23,234 bases of DNA. Source: an uncultured Lachnospiraceae bacterium. GTDB taxonomy: Bacteria > Bacillota > Clostridia > Lachnospirales > Lachnospiraceae. Location: contig CAJUMJ010000051.1 in NCBI GenBank assembly GCA_910587095.1, positions 1 through 23,234 of the forward strand, written 5' to 3'. A program made the translations under genes and the position numbers. Shown here piece after piece: positions 15,711 to 21,839 of the stretch. Under the pieces are notes generated by a model. The model made no database searches and was not told the DNA's origin. It worked only from the letters and a program-made list of their open reading frames with translations. The first letter of the stretch is position 1. Each line of letters opens with the position of its first letter.

Positions 15711-16229
15711 TTACTGCTTGGCGTCAAAGGTCTTGTTGACCGTCCCGATCACATCGCCGGTATTGCATGCACCTCTGTTATAATTTGCCGTCTCAGGCGC
15801 CTTATTCATAGACTGCATGATCTGCATGTTGAACTGCACCATCTCCAATGCGCTCTCAATCAACTCTCTGTTCTGCTCATTGATTCGCTTTACCGCCTGC
15901 ACATTTCTTCGCAGTTCATCAAATACCGCTGCCAATTTTGCCTGTTCCTGTGGTCTGGCCGCCAGCATCTTAATCAAATCGACAATTTTCAGTTTCGTAA
16001 CATCCTTGTTAAGTACGTTCGCAATATCATTAACAGCTTCATTTCTCTGGTTATCCAGATGATTGATTCTGCTTACGATGAATTGCTCCTCATCCGTGAT
16101 TTTCGCTAAAGCTTTAATGTCGTCAGACACTATTACCGGGGTTTTCTTCATGGACAGTTCCAACAGATTCTTGTACTCCAGATTTTCCTTTTCCAAAACC
16201 TCGATCAAAGTTTCCATCAAACTCGCCAC
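15711..16229 (-). CDS. flgN: FlgN-type export chaperone for FlgK and FlgL
   Basis: This 172-residue, helical, acidic protein lies between flgM and flgK, the standard place of flgN. FlgN chaperones bind the C-terminal helices of FlgK and FlgL in the cytoplasm and deliver them to the export gate. The N-terminal segment MASLMETLIEVLEKENLEYK, followed by NLLELSMKKTPVIV, has the family pattern. The tail after about 145 (Asn/Thr-rich) is probably disordered. The chosen start is GTG at 16227-16229 with GGTGAGG 7 bases upstream. An ATG four codons later is the alternative. With two FlgK proteins downstream it may serve both. Confidence 0.87.
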   Translation of the reverse strand: MASLMETLIEVLEKENLEYKNLLELSMKKTPVIVSDDIKALAKITDEEQFIVSRINHLDNQRNEAVNDIANVLNKDVTKLKIVDLIKMLAARPQEQAKLAAVFDELRRNVQAVKRINEQNRELIESALEMVQFNMQIMQSMNKAPETANYNRGACNTGDVIGTVNKTFDAKQ

Positions 16230-16271
16230 GTCATACCCTCACCTTCTGCATTAAATCTGTGAAACAAATTC

Positions 16272-16553
16272 TTACAGACCTTTCATCTCCTCATATTGCT
16301 TCATTAATTTTTCCGCAAAGCTCTCTCCGCTCACGTTGTAGGAACCGTTCGCGATACTTGCTTTGATAGGAGCCGTCAACTCGCTTCTAATGTCGTCGGC
16401 AGCGGCAACTGCATTTTTAGCAATCTGAATGTCCCTACCGATGCTGGAGATTTGAATCCGATCAGAACCCGCGTTCTTCGCTACATTCTGTGTCTTGGCC
16501 CTGTTCTTTGCACCATAGACCTGCTGTACCTGTGTATAAGCTTCGATACGCAT
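16272..16553 (-). CDS. flgM: Anti-sigma factor FlgM
   Basis: FlgM holds sigma-D inactive until the hook is complete and it is exported or otherwise removed. The 93-residue product has the FlgM pattern: a flexible N-terminus, then DRIQISSIGRDIQIAKNAV (about 31-49) and a C-terminal helical region with VSGESFAEKLMKQYEEM. AAGGAGG lies 8 bases before the ATG. It is the first gene of the flgM-flgN-flgK-flgK-flgL operon and is itself driven by a sigma-D promoter, giving the usual negative feedback. Confidence 0.92.
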   Translation of the reverse strand: MRIEAYTQVQQVYGAKNRAKTQNVAKNAGSDRIQISSIGRDIQIAKNAVAAADDIRSELTAPIKASIANGSYNVSGESFAEKLMKQYEEMKGL

Positions 16554-16596
16554 ACGGAATTCCTCCTTCCCTGCACTTCAATATCCTACACTATAG

Positions 16597-16623
16597 GTAT
16601 CGGTTATTTTCTGTAAGACTTTA
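16597..16623 (-). promoter_or_regulatory. Sigma-D promoter of the flgM operon
   Basis: The minus strand has TAAA (16620-16623), 16 bases, then CCGATAC (16597-16603), differing by one base from the flagellin and flaG promoters. The predicted leader to flgM is about 37 bases. The promoter overlaps the end of a short broken open frame. Confidence 0.85.
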
Positions 16624-16798
16624 GAGTTTCATACAAAAATAAAGCAACCAACCTCCAATACCGGTCAAGATCACCTTCAAAACTCCATTCCGCCATACCG
16701 CCTTCTGCCTTTGCATAATCTGTCGGGCTGCCCGCTCAGACGCACATCCTTATCTCATCCGCAGCCACATCATCATTTTTTCTTCTGCCATGCTTCAT
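16604..16798 (-). pseudogene. Short broken open frame upstream of flgM
   Basis: I do not recognise this. From an ATG at 16796-16798 the frame reads 20 codons, an in-frame TGA (16736-16738), then 43 more codons to a TAA at 16604-16606. The second part contains an internal ATG at 16694-16696 with AAGG upstream, which would give a 30-residue peptide beginning MAEWSFEGDLDRYWRL. A second frame over the same DNA starts 8 bases after GGGGAG (MAEEKMMMW), stops after 13 codons, and continues as a hydrophobic segment GVLKVILTGIGGWLLYFC that looks membrane-spanning. Either could be the remnant of a small gene. The flgM promoter lies in its 3' end. Confidence 0.3.
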
Positions 16799-16961
16799 AC
16801 TCCCCTTTCAAATCTTTTTACTGTCATATACCGCTAACCGGCTCCTGCCGGTTCTGCGTTAAATATTGCATATCAATTTCTTTCTTATGCAAAAATAGGA
16901 ATATCCCGCCCTTTCACAGGAGATAATCCTCTGATCACCATTTACTCCATATAGCAGCCGA
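16799..16961. other. Non-coding stretch between the ORF remnants
   Basis: No gene is seen. The only structure is a perfect 7-bp hairpin, AACCGGC-TCCT-GCCGGTT on the plus strand (16836-16853). On the minus strand its loop reads AGGA, the same loop as the flagellin leader hairpin. Confidence 0.5.
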
Positions 16962-17174
16962 CTACACAAACTCTGATACCACCTTATCAGAAAGATCATA
17001 CTTCTTCTGGATGATCTGCCGGATCTTGATATCCTCATATCCCAAATCGCGAAGAATCTCCACCATGCCCTGTATGCCCTTTTTTAATCCCTCTTTTAGG
17101 GCACAAGCTTCTATATATAAGGAAATCTGATCCTTCCCTGCACCACGCCCGCACCAAATGAAAAAACGGTTCAA
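16962..17174 (-). pseudogene. C-terminal fragment resembling Rpn/PD-(D/E)XK transposase-like proteins
   Basis: The 70-codon frame contains KEGLKKGIQGMVEILRDLG, then IRQIIQKKYDLSDKVVSEFV. This helix-turn-helix style tail is common at the C-terminus of Rpn-family (transposase_31-like, PD-(D/E)XK) proteins in Clostridia. The nuclease domain that should precede it is absent. The only upstream start is a TTG that lies inside the terminator of the tRNA operon (17161-17200), with no ribosome site, so this is most likely a decayed remnant. The family link is from memory of the tail pattern and is tentative. Confidence 0.4.
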
Positions 17175-17200
17175 CCCAGCATAAATACTGAGTAAAACCG
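17161..17200 (-). terminator. Terminator of the tRNA operon
   Basis: On the minus strand, 11 bases after tRNA-Leu, CGGTT pairs with AACCG and CTCAG with CTGGG in a bulged hairpin. It is followed directly by six T (17166-17161). Confidence 0.75.
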
Positions 17201-17210
17201 CTTTTCCTAA

Positions 17211-17296
17211 TGCCGGCGACCGGAATCGAACCGGTACGGGAGGTTAGTCCCGCAGGATTTTAAGTCCTGTGCGTCTGCCAGTTCCGCCACGCCGGC
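17211..17296 (-). tRNA. tRNA-Leu (anticodon TAA)
   Basis: This is an 86-base cloverleaf with acceptor GCCGGCG/CGCCGGC, anticodon loop CTTAAAA (anticodon TAA), a long variable arm as expected for class II tRNA-Leu, and the TpsiC segment GGTTCGATTCC. CCA is not encoded. It is last in the four-tRNA operon. Confidence 0.95.
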
Positions 17297-17305
17297 AAGA
17301 CAAAA

Positions 17306-17379
17306 CGACCCGAATGGGACTCGAACCCACGACCTCCGCCGTGACAGGGCGGCGCTCTAACCAACTGAGCCATCGGGCC
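17306..17379 (-). tRNA. tRNA-Asp (anticodon GTC)
   Basis: This is a 74-base cloverleaf with acceptor GGCCCGA/TCGGGTC, anticodon loop CTGTCAC (GTC), TpsiC segment GGTTCGAGTCC and discriminator G, as is usual for Asp. CCA is not encoded. Confidence 0.96.
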
Positions 17380-17504
17380 AAATTACCTTAACAGTTACAT
17401 CATATACCAACAGACATATTTCTGTCAACAGGAGTACATTCCTGAAAATGAACTCCATCTAAGCTCCGCAGATGCTTACTTCCTGAGAATCCCTGCGGAT
17501 TCAA

Positions 17505-17578
17505 TGGACCTTCGGGGACTCGAACCCAGGACCGACCGGTTATGAGCCGGTTGCTCTAACCAACTGAGCTAAAGGTCC
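17505..17578 (-). tRNA. tRNA with CAT anticodon (Met or Ile2)
   Basis: This is a 74-base cloverleaf with acceptor GGACCTT/AAGGTCC and anticodon loop CTCATAA (CAT). It begins with paired G1-C72, so it is not initiator tRNA. The GGACCTTTAGCTCAG start resembles Firmicutes tRNA-Ile2, whose CAT anticodon is converted by TilS (lysidine), but elongator Met cannot be excluded by eye. A 125-base spacer with a GAATCC/GGATTC hairpin (17487-17502) separates it from tRNA-Asp. Confidence 0.85.
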
Positions 17579-17602
17579 GCAACTACAAAAACTGTAAACT
17601 TA

Positions 17603-17674
17603 TGACTCCAACGGGAATCGAACCCGTGTTACCGCCGTGAAAGGGCGATGTCTTAACCGCTTGACCATGGAGCC
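17603..17674 (-). tRNA. tRNA-Glu (anticodon TTC)
   Basis: This is a 72-base cloverleaf with acceptor GGCTCCA/TGGAGTC (one G-T pair), anticodon loop CTTTCAC (TTC) and TpsiC segment GGTTCGATTCC. It is the first tRNA of the operon, 12 bases after the promoter -10 box. Confidence 0.95.
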
Positions 17675-17685
17675 CCAACGACGAT

Positions 17686-17714
17686 ATGATACCATACTGT
17701 CCGCCATTTTGCAA
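17686..17714 (-). promoter_or_regulatory. Sigma-A promoter of the tRNA operon
   Basis: The minus strand has TTGCAA (17709-17714), 17 bases, then TATCAT (17686-17691). It lies between the GNAT stop and tRNA-Glu. Confidence 0.8.
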
Positions 17715-17724
17715 GAAAAATTTT

Positions 17725-18501
17725 TCAAAACATTTTCCGGTTCATCTCGCCCACAAACTCCCGCGACCTCGCGGTCATTTCCACCCACGCCGGACGAAAC
17801 CCGCTCGCAACGGCATTCCTGACGGATCGGATGTTCGACCATGCCGCACAGTAAAAAGGAACCTTGTCACGCGCTATGATTTCCAACGCAAGTCTTCCGG
17901 TGGCTGCAATGGCAATCCCCTGTCTGCGATACTCCGGCAACACATCCACACCGATCTGCCACATCCCGTCGCAATCTGCGGAGCAGCCCGCAAGCCCCAC
18001 CAGTTTTCCTCCGTCATAAGCGCCTACGCCAAGTACGTCCAGATTCTTCCGCTTTTCACAAAGAGCGTTGCTCCAGGCATCCACATATAGTTCCGCAAAA
18101 TCCTCTTTATGCAATAGCCTCAGTTCAAAGTTACATTCCTGTTTTTTAAGCAAATTTATATCCGGTAAAAAGTATTCCGCCATAAAGCAGATCCGAAGCC
18201 CCTGTTCCTGCAACGCGTCATTCAAGACGTGCATATGAGGTGTTTCAAAACAGTGTTCCACCGGATACTGTTCTATGTACCTAGCGACAATATCCCTGTA
18301 CTGCTCCTGCACGGACGCGACAATATTATTGCCGTAGGAAACCAGATGGCACGAAAAAGGCAGCTCAAGATACTTTCTGGCCGCCGGATCAGCCGCCGAA
18401 AGTACCACCTTGTTCTTCTGCAGAAGAAAATCCCCTTCATTACAGTGCAGATCAATCGCAGACTGGCGCATAGCTGCCTTTAAAATCTCCTGATTTGTCA
18501 T
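17725..18501 (-). CDS. GNAT family N-acetyltransferase
   Basis: This 258-residue protein has a C-terminal GNAT domain (about 125-255). The acetyl-CoA-binding motif is GVDVLPEYRRQGIAIAA (184-200), with the Q/R-x-x-G-x-G/A pattern at 192-197, and YCAAWSNIRSVRNAVASGF follows as motif B. The N-terminal half (1-120) is a helical accessory domain typical of the GNAT_acetyltran subfamily. The acceptor substrate is unknown. I start at the ATG at 18499-18501, with GGAG 8 bases upstream; a GTG one codon earlier is possible. It lies 23 bases after the aldo/keto reductase stop and is probably cotranscribed from the promoter at 19738-19766. Confidence 0.88.
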   Translation of the reverse strand: MTNQEILKAAMRQSAIDLHCNEGDFLLQKNKVVLSAADPAARKYLELPFSCHLVSYGNNIVASVQEQYRDIVARYIEQYPVEHCFETPHMHVLNDALQEQGLRICFMAEYFLPDINLLKKQECNFELRLLHKEDFAELYVDAWSNALCEKRKNLDVLGVGAYDGGKLVGLAGCSADCDGMWQIGVDVLPEYRRQGIAIAATGRLALEIIARDKVPFYCAAWSNIRSVRNAVASGFRPAWVEMTARSREFVGEMNRKMF

Positions 18502-18524
18502 CACTTACACTCCGTTTTATGCAT

Positions 18525-19679
18525 TCAGGCAAGCGGCGCAAACAACCTGGCTGTCTTTTCCATTCGCTCAGCAATTTTCACGCCGAACGGACACCGCCCT
18601 TCACATGCCTTACAGCCGATGCACTCGTCCGCGTAATGCCCCAATGCCAGATAATGCTCCCTCACAGTCGCCGGAACATCCTCGTGCATAACGGCAAGAT
18701 CATAGTATTTATTTACCATCGCTATATCAATTGCTTTCGGACAGGGCTTGCAATGCCCGCAGTATGTACACTCACCCCTCCCGAAGGTATTTCTGGGCGC
18801 CTTCGCCAGAACTGCCGCATAATTCTTTTCCTCTTCCGAAGCGTTTTCATAGGCCACCGCCTGTTCCACATGCTCCGGCGTGTCATACCCTGCCAAAACA
18901 GACGCAACCGCCGGTCTTGTCAGGCAATAATGGATACACTGCACCGGCGTCAACGCAACGCCAAAAGGCGAACGCGCTACGTCAAACAAACGTCCTCCCG
19001 CGTAAGGCTTCATAACTGTAATTCCCACATCGTTCTGCTCGCACAGTTTATAAACCTCCGCCCTGGCCGGATCAATACCGCCGAATCCGTCCTCGTATTC
19101 CTCCACAAAATAATCGTCAATATTATCAGTAGGCGGCAAAAGATCAAAGGCCGGATTGATACTGAATAAAATCATCTCTATCAGCCCGCTCTCGGCGGCC
19201 TTTTTCGCCATAAGGGGATTGTGCGTGCTCATGCCGATATGTCTGATCTTCCCGTCCGCTTTAAGCCCCTCCACATACTTGATAAAAGGCCCGTTCATGG
19301 CGGCTTCCCAGTCTTCTTCCTGATCGATGAAATGTATCATGCCAAGATCAACGTAATCCGTTTGCAGACGCGCCAGCAGATCCTCAAACGCTTCCCTGCA
19401 TCTGTCCACATCACGCGTCCTCTCGTACTGTCCGTTGTGCCATGTGGACCCGATATGTCCCTGAATAAACCAGCGTTCCCGTCTGCCCTCCAACGCTTTC
19501 CCGATTTTCGTGCGGACATTCGGTTCGGACATCCAGCAGTCCAAAATATTAATGCCCAGCTCGTCCGCCCGATCAATCATAGCCTTGCATTCCTCATAGT
19601 TGTGCCGTTCCAGCCACTCTCCCCCGAAGCCGACTTCACTGACCATCAATTCCGTTTTCCCAAGTCTGCGATACTGCAT
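18525..19679 (-). CDS. Aldo/keto reductase-like protein with C-terminal 4Fe-4S clusters
   Basis: The 384-residue protein has an aldo/keto reductase barrel (about 1-285; RRLGKTELMVSEVGFG at 4-19, DYVDLGMIHFID at 108-119, GKIRHIGMSTH at 143-153). A ferredoxin-like tail has Cys 304, 307, 310, 313 and Cys 353, 356, 359, 363 (CIGCKACEGRCP), enough for two 4Fe-4S clusters. Such fusions are common in anaerobes and probably exchange electrons through the clusters. Aligned by eye to the usual D-Y-K-H tetrad, Asp47 and His116 are present, but Glu52 and His75 stand where Tyr and Lys are expected, so ordinary NADPH-dependent carbonyl reduction is doubtful. GAGGGAGG precedes the ATG. It is transcribed from its own sigma-A promoter. 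Confidence 0.92.
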   Translation of the reverse strand: MQYRRLGKTELMVSEVGFGGEWLERHNYEECKAMIDRADELGINILDCWMSEPNVRTKIGKALEGRRERWFIQGHIGSTWHNGQYERTRDVDRCREAFEDLLARLQTDYVDLGMIHFIDQEEDWEAAMNGPFIKYVEGLKADGKIRHIGMSTHNPLMAKKAAESGLIEMILFSINPAFDLLPPTDNIDDYFVEEYEDGFGGIDPARAEVYKLCEQNDVGITVMKPYAGGRLFDVARSPFGVALTPVQCIHYCLTRPAVASVLAGYDTPEHVEQAVAYENASEEEKNYAAVLAKAPRNTFGRGECTYCGHCKPCPKAIDIAMVNKYYDLAVMHEDVPATVREHYLALGHYADECIGCKACEGRCPFGVKIAERMEKTARLFAPLA

Positions 19680-19737
19680 GATAATCCTCCCTCGATTTTC
19701 TGTTTTCGTGTTTCGGATTGCAAAAGATAGTTAATCT

Positions 19738-19766
19738 ATTATAATCTTTTACCCCGCTTTTCGCAA
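19738..19766 (-). promoter_or_regulatory. Sigma-A promoter of the aldo/keto reductase gene
   Basis: The minus strand has TTGCGA (19761-19766), 17 bases, then TATAAT (19738-19743). The predicted leader is about 50 bases. Confidence 0.82.
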
Positions 19767-19779
19767 GTCGTTCGACTAT

Positions 19780-19803
19780 TGATTTTTCTTTCCCGTTGAA
19801 AGA
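19780..19803. repeat. 24-bp direct repeat, left copy
   Basis: This is a perfect copy of 21719-21742. Its core CTTTC-CCGTT-GAAAG is itself an inverted repeat, and here the arms extend to 10 bp. The copies bracket the methyltransferase-like and restriction-modification genes. Confidence 0.9.
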
Positions 19804-19816
19804 AAAAATAAAGATA

Positions 19817-20491
19817 TTACCAGATATAGGGTATCAGCCTGCATTTTATCTTTTCACAGTATTCTCCGTATCCGCTCAACTCCATTCGGAGCATCTTTTC
19901 CTCATCGTAAATTCTCAGCACGATAATTAAAATAAGTAAAGCTGCCGGAATAAGCCCTAATAATGAGCCCAAAACCAGAGGTGTCGCTACAATTATGAGT
20001 ACCGCTCCACTATACATAGGATGCCTGACAACCGAATAAGGACCTGCGGAAATAACCCGCTGCCCTTCCATATGTTCAATGGCTCGAGAGGTAAAAGTGT
20101 TGACATGAAAAACTAAGAATACGATCACGAATCCCGCAAACACGACAACTGCGCCAAGCACTGAAATCCAACGAGGAACAGAAGACCATCCAAATCGATA
20201 ATCTGACGATGGCAGAATAATACCGACAAAAAACAGAACAGCAGCCACACTCTGTCCAACGATTTGTGCCGGACGATTTTCTGTCGGTCGAATCCGTCTT
20301 TCTATCAACGCAGGATCATTCCTCAAAAAATGGGCTGTAATCACAAAGGTTGGGAAACAAAAAACCAACCAGTACAGCCATCCGTTCCAAAAGTGTAAAC
20401 TTCCTGCGGGAAAAAATATTGCTATAAACATAAATAAAAAAAAGACAACAAGCGACAAATATGTTGCTAAGTAAAGTGTGGATTTTTTCAT
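19817..20491 (-). CDS. Isoprenylcysteine carboxyl methyltransferase-like membrane protein
   Basis: This 224-residue protein has about five hydrophobic segments (about 8-28, 36-54, 80-95, 108-130, 162-192). It also has the conserved C-terminal ICMT/PEMT-type region: GPYSVVRHPMYSG (150-162), where SAM is bound, and RIYDEEKMLRMELSGYGEY (193-211), ending RLIPYIW. Bacterial members are SAM-dependent methyltransferases of unknown substrate; protein prenylation is not implied. The start ATG overlaps the stop of the broken restriction enzyme gene (ATGA), and GGAGAAAA precedes it, so it is now translated from the restriction-modification transcript. Its own promoter appears to have been lost. Confidence 0.88.
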   Translation of the reverse strand: MKKSTLYLATYLSLVVFFLFMFIAIFFPAGSLHFWNGWLYWLVFCFPTFVITAHFLRNDPALIERRIRPTENRPAQIVGQSVAAVLFFVGIILPSSDYRFGWSSVPRWISVLGAVVVFAGFVIVFLVFHVNTFTSRAIEHMEGQRVISAGPYSVVRHPMYSGAVLIIVATPLVLGSLLGLIPAALLILIIVLRIYDEEKMLRMELSGYGEYCEKIKCRLIPYIW

Positions 20492-21132
20492 TTTTCTCCT
20501 GCCGGCACTCCCTGTGTCATCTCAGTTATCTCCAGTATCCGCTTCGGATCCATCGGGCCTACTGAGGTAACCGATTCCACAAAATAAATCCAATTCTTAT
20601 CCTCCCTATACAAAACCACATCTGGCATTTTATCGTGAAGTGTTATTTCAAATCCAAGTTCAGTCAATTTTCCTATATTTTTAACTAAATCCTTTTCTAT
20701 TGTATCTCCCACATATAAGCACTCAGAATTTGGCGCAAACCTTGGAGCAAATTCTTCAATGATTGCTTTCTGTAACTCATTATGTTTACCAACAGAAAAA
20801 TTAAAATCCGTTCCATTTATCTTTACTGGCATCATTGTCATTTTCTTTTTAGACGCATAAATATCTGCCAATGTCTCATGATACTGCAAAAAGTGTTGCA
20901 GATATTTACTCCACTCCGATGTTTTCAATGTTTTTAACATTTGCAGAGCTTCTTCCGTCAGCCGATAACGATAATTGGGACTATTTGTTGCCATACCATT
21001 ATCCTCTATCAACGCTGCAGTACGAAATCCATGTAAAGCCTGCTTTCTGAAAGTCTCCCTGCTATTCTCTGCATATGTTGTCCCATAATACGTGTTAACG
21101 AATTGAATAATATATTGGGCGCGCCATAACAA
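20488..21132 (-). pseudogene. BsuBI/PstI-type restriction endonuclease, truncated at both ends
   Basis: Homology to the BsuBI/PstI family starts at about residue 8 of this frame (IIQFVNTYYGTTYAENSRET, winged-helix part). It continues through SVGKHNELQKAIIEEFAPRF (113-132), LYVGDT (139-144), HDKMPDVVLY (166-175) and FVESVTSVGP (184-193). It then ends abruptly after ILEITEMT, about 70-80 residues short of the family C-terminus. The first N-terminal part is also missing: the frame fuses to the methyltransferase fragment near 21115. The family is usually about 310-330 residues, against 214 here. The enzyme should be inactive. Lengths are from memory of the family. Confidence 0.85.
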
Positions 21133-21623
21133 ACCACAGGCATTGCAGTTGCTTCTGAAGCATTCTTGGGAATTTTCATATATGGTGGATCACCAATAAC
21201 AAAATCATATTTTACGGGATTCAGATTACCGCCAATCATGTAATTAAAATCCAGATATTGACTCAAAATATAATTATCCGTCAGGATATTGATCGTAATA
21301 TTTTTAGATGAATGCTCTTTACAAAATGCAAGATTGCTCTGCAATAATGGCAGTACATTACTATCATTTTCGTAACAAGTTAATTCTATGTCTTTAACAA
21401 AGTCTAATGATTCCAGTCGTTCAACAAAGGCACACGCTAAAATTCCAGAACCAGCCCCAGCGTCTAAAACTTTAACCTTACCCATACTTTCTGAAACGTT
21501 ATACAGCCCAGCCATAAAGCGTGCTGTTGCCATACTCGTAAAAAACTGTCCATATTTCTTTCGCTCTTTCTTAGGCATTTTATCTATATATTGATTTGTT
21601 AATTCAATAATTTTTTCTAACAT
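21009..21623 (-). pseudogene. N6-adenine DNA methyltransferase, C-terminally deleted
   Basis: The 204-codon frame has the N-terminal half of a gamma-type adenine methyltransferase of a type II system: GQFFT (25-29), the SAM motif VLDAGAGSG (52-60), and the catalytic DPPY (145-148, in DFVIGDPPYMKIPKN). After about residue 170 (MPVVCYGAPN) the similarity stops and the frame reads out of phase over the restriction enzyme N-terminus, ending at 21009. Family members are around 500 residues, so some 300 residues, including the target-recognition part, are lost. It should not methylate. ATG at 21621-21623, with AGGAAAGG upstream. Confidence 0.85.
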
Positions 21624-21654
21624 ATTTTACCTTTCCTCGCTTATCAGCGTAAAA

Positions 21655-21683
21655 ATTATACTATATATAATATATATTTGCAA
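21655..21683 (-). promoter_or_regulatory. Sigma-A promoter of the restriction-modification remnant
   Basis: The minus strand has TTGCAA (21678-21683), 17 very AT-rich bases, then TATAAT (21655-21660). It appears intact, so the broken genes and the methyltransferase-like gene behind them may still be transcribed. Confidence 0.82.
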
Positions 21684-21718
21684 TATTCTGTCAGTTACTC
21701 CACTTTGCTCCACATTGC

Positions 21719-21742
21719 TGATTTTTCTTTCCCGTTGAAAGA
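21719..21742. repeat. 24-bp direct repeat, right copy
   Basis: This is identical to 19780-19803. This copy supplies the TTGAAA -35 element of the regulator promoter at 21735-21763. Confidence 0.9.
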
Positions 21743-21763
21743 CCGTCCCAAATACGTTATAGT
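21735..21763 (+). promoter_or_regulatory. Sigma-A promoter of the WYL regulator
   Basis: TTGAAA (21735-21740), 17 bases, TATAGT (21758-21763). Transcription should start near 21770, just before the palindrome at 21777-21800. Confidence 0.78.
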
Positions 21764-21776
21764 AAAATTGACGTCA

Positions 21777-21800
21777 AATATGACAGCTATATGTCATATT
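21777..21800. promoter_or_regulatory. Palindromic operator candidate before the regulator
   Basis: AATATGACA (21777-21785) and its exact complement TGTCATATT (21792-21800) are separated by six bases, placed about 7-30 bases past the predicted transcription start. The position suits autorepression by the adjacent helix-turn-helix regulator. Binding is inferred. Confidence 0.6.
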
Positions 21801-21839
21801 AGACATGTTATCATTACACCAGCATAAGGAGCTCCCGTC

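Noticed and set aside
17637..18090. Plus-strand frames over tRNA-Glu and the GNAT gene
   Set aside because: They are antisense shadows of a tRNA and a well-supported acetyltransferase.
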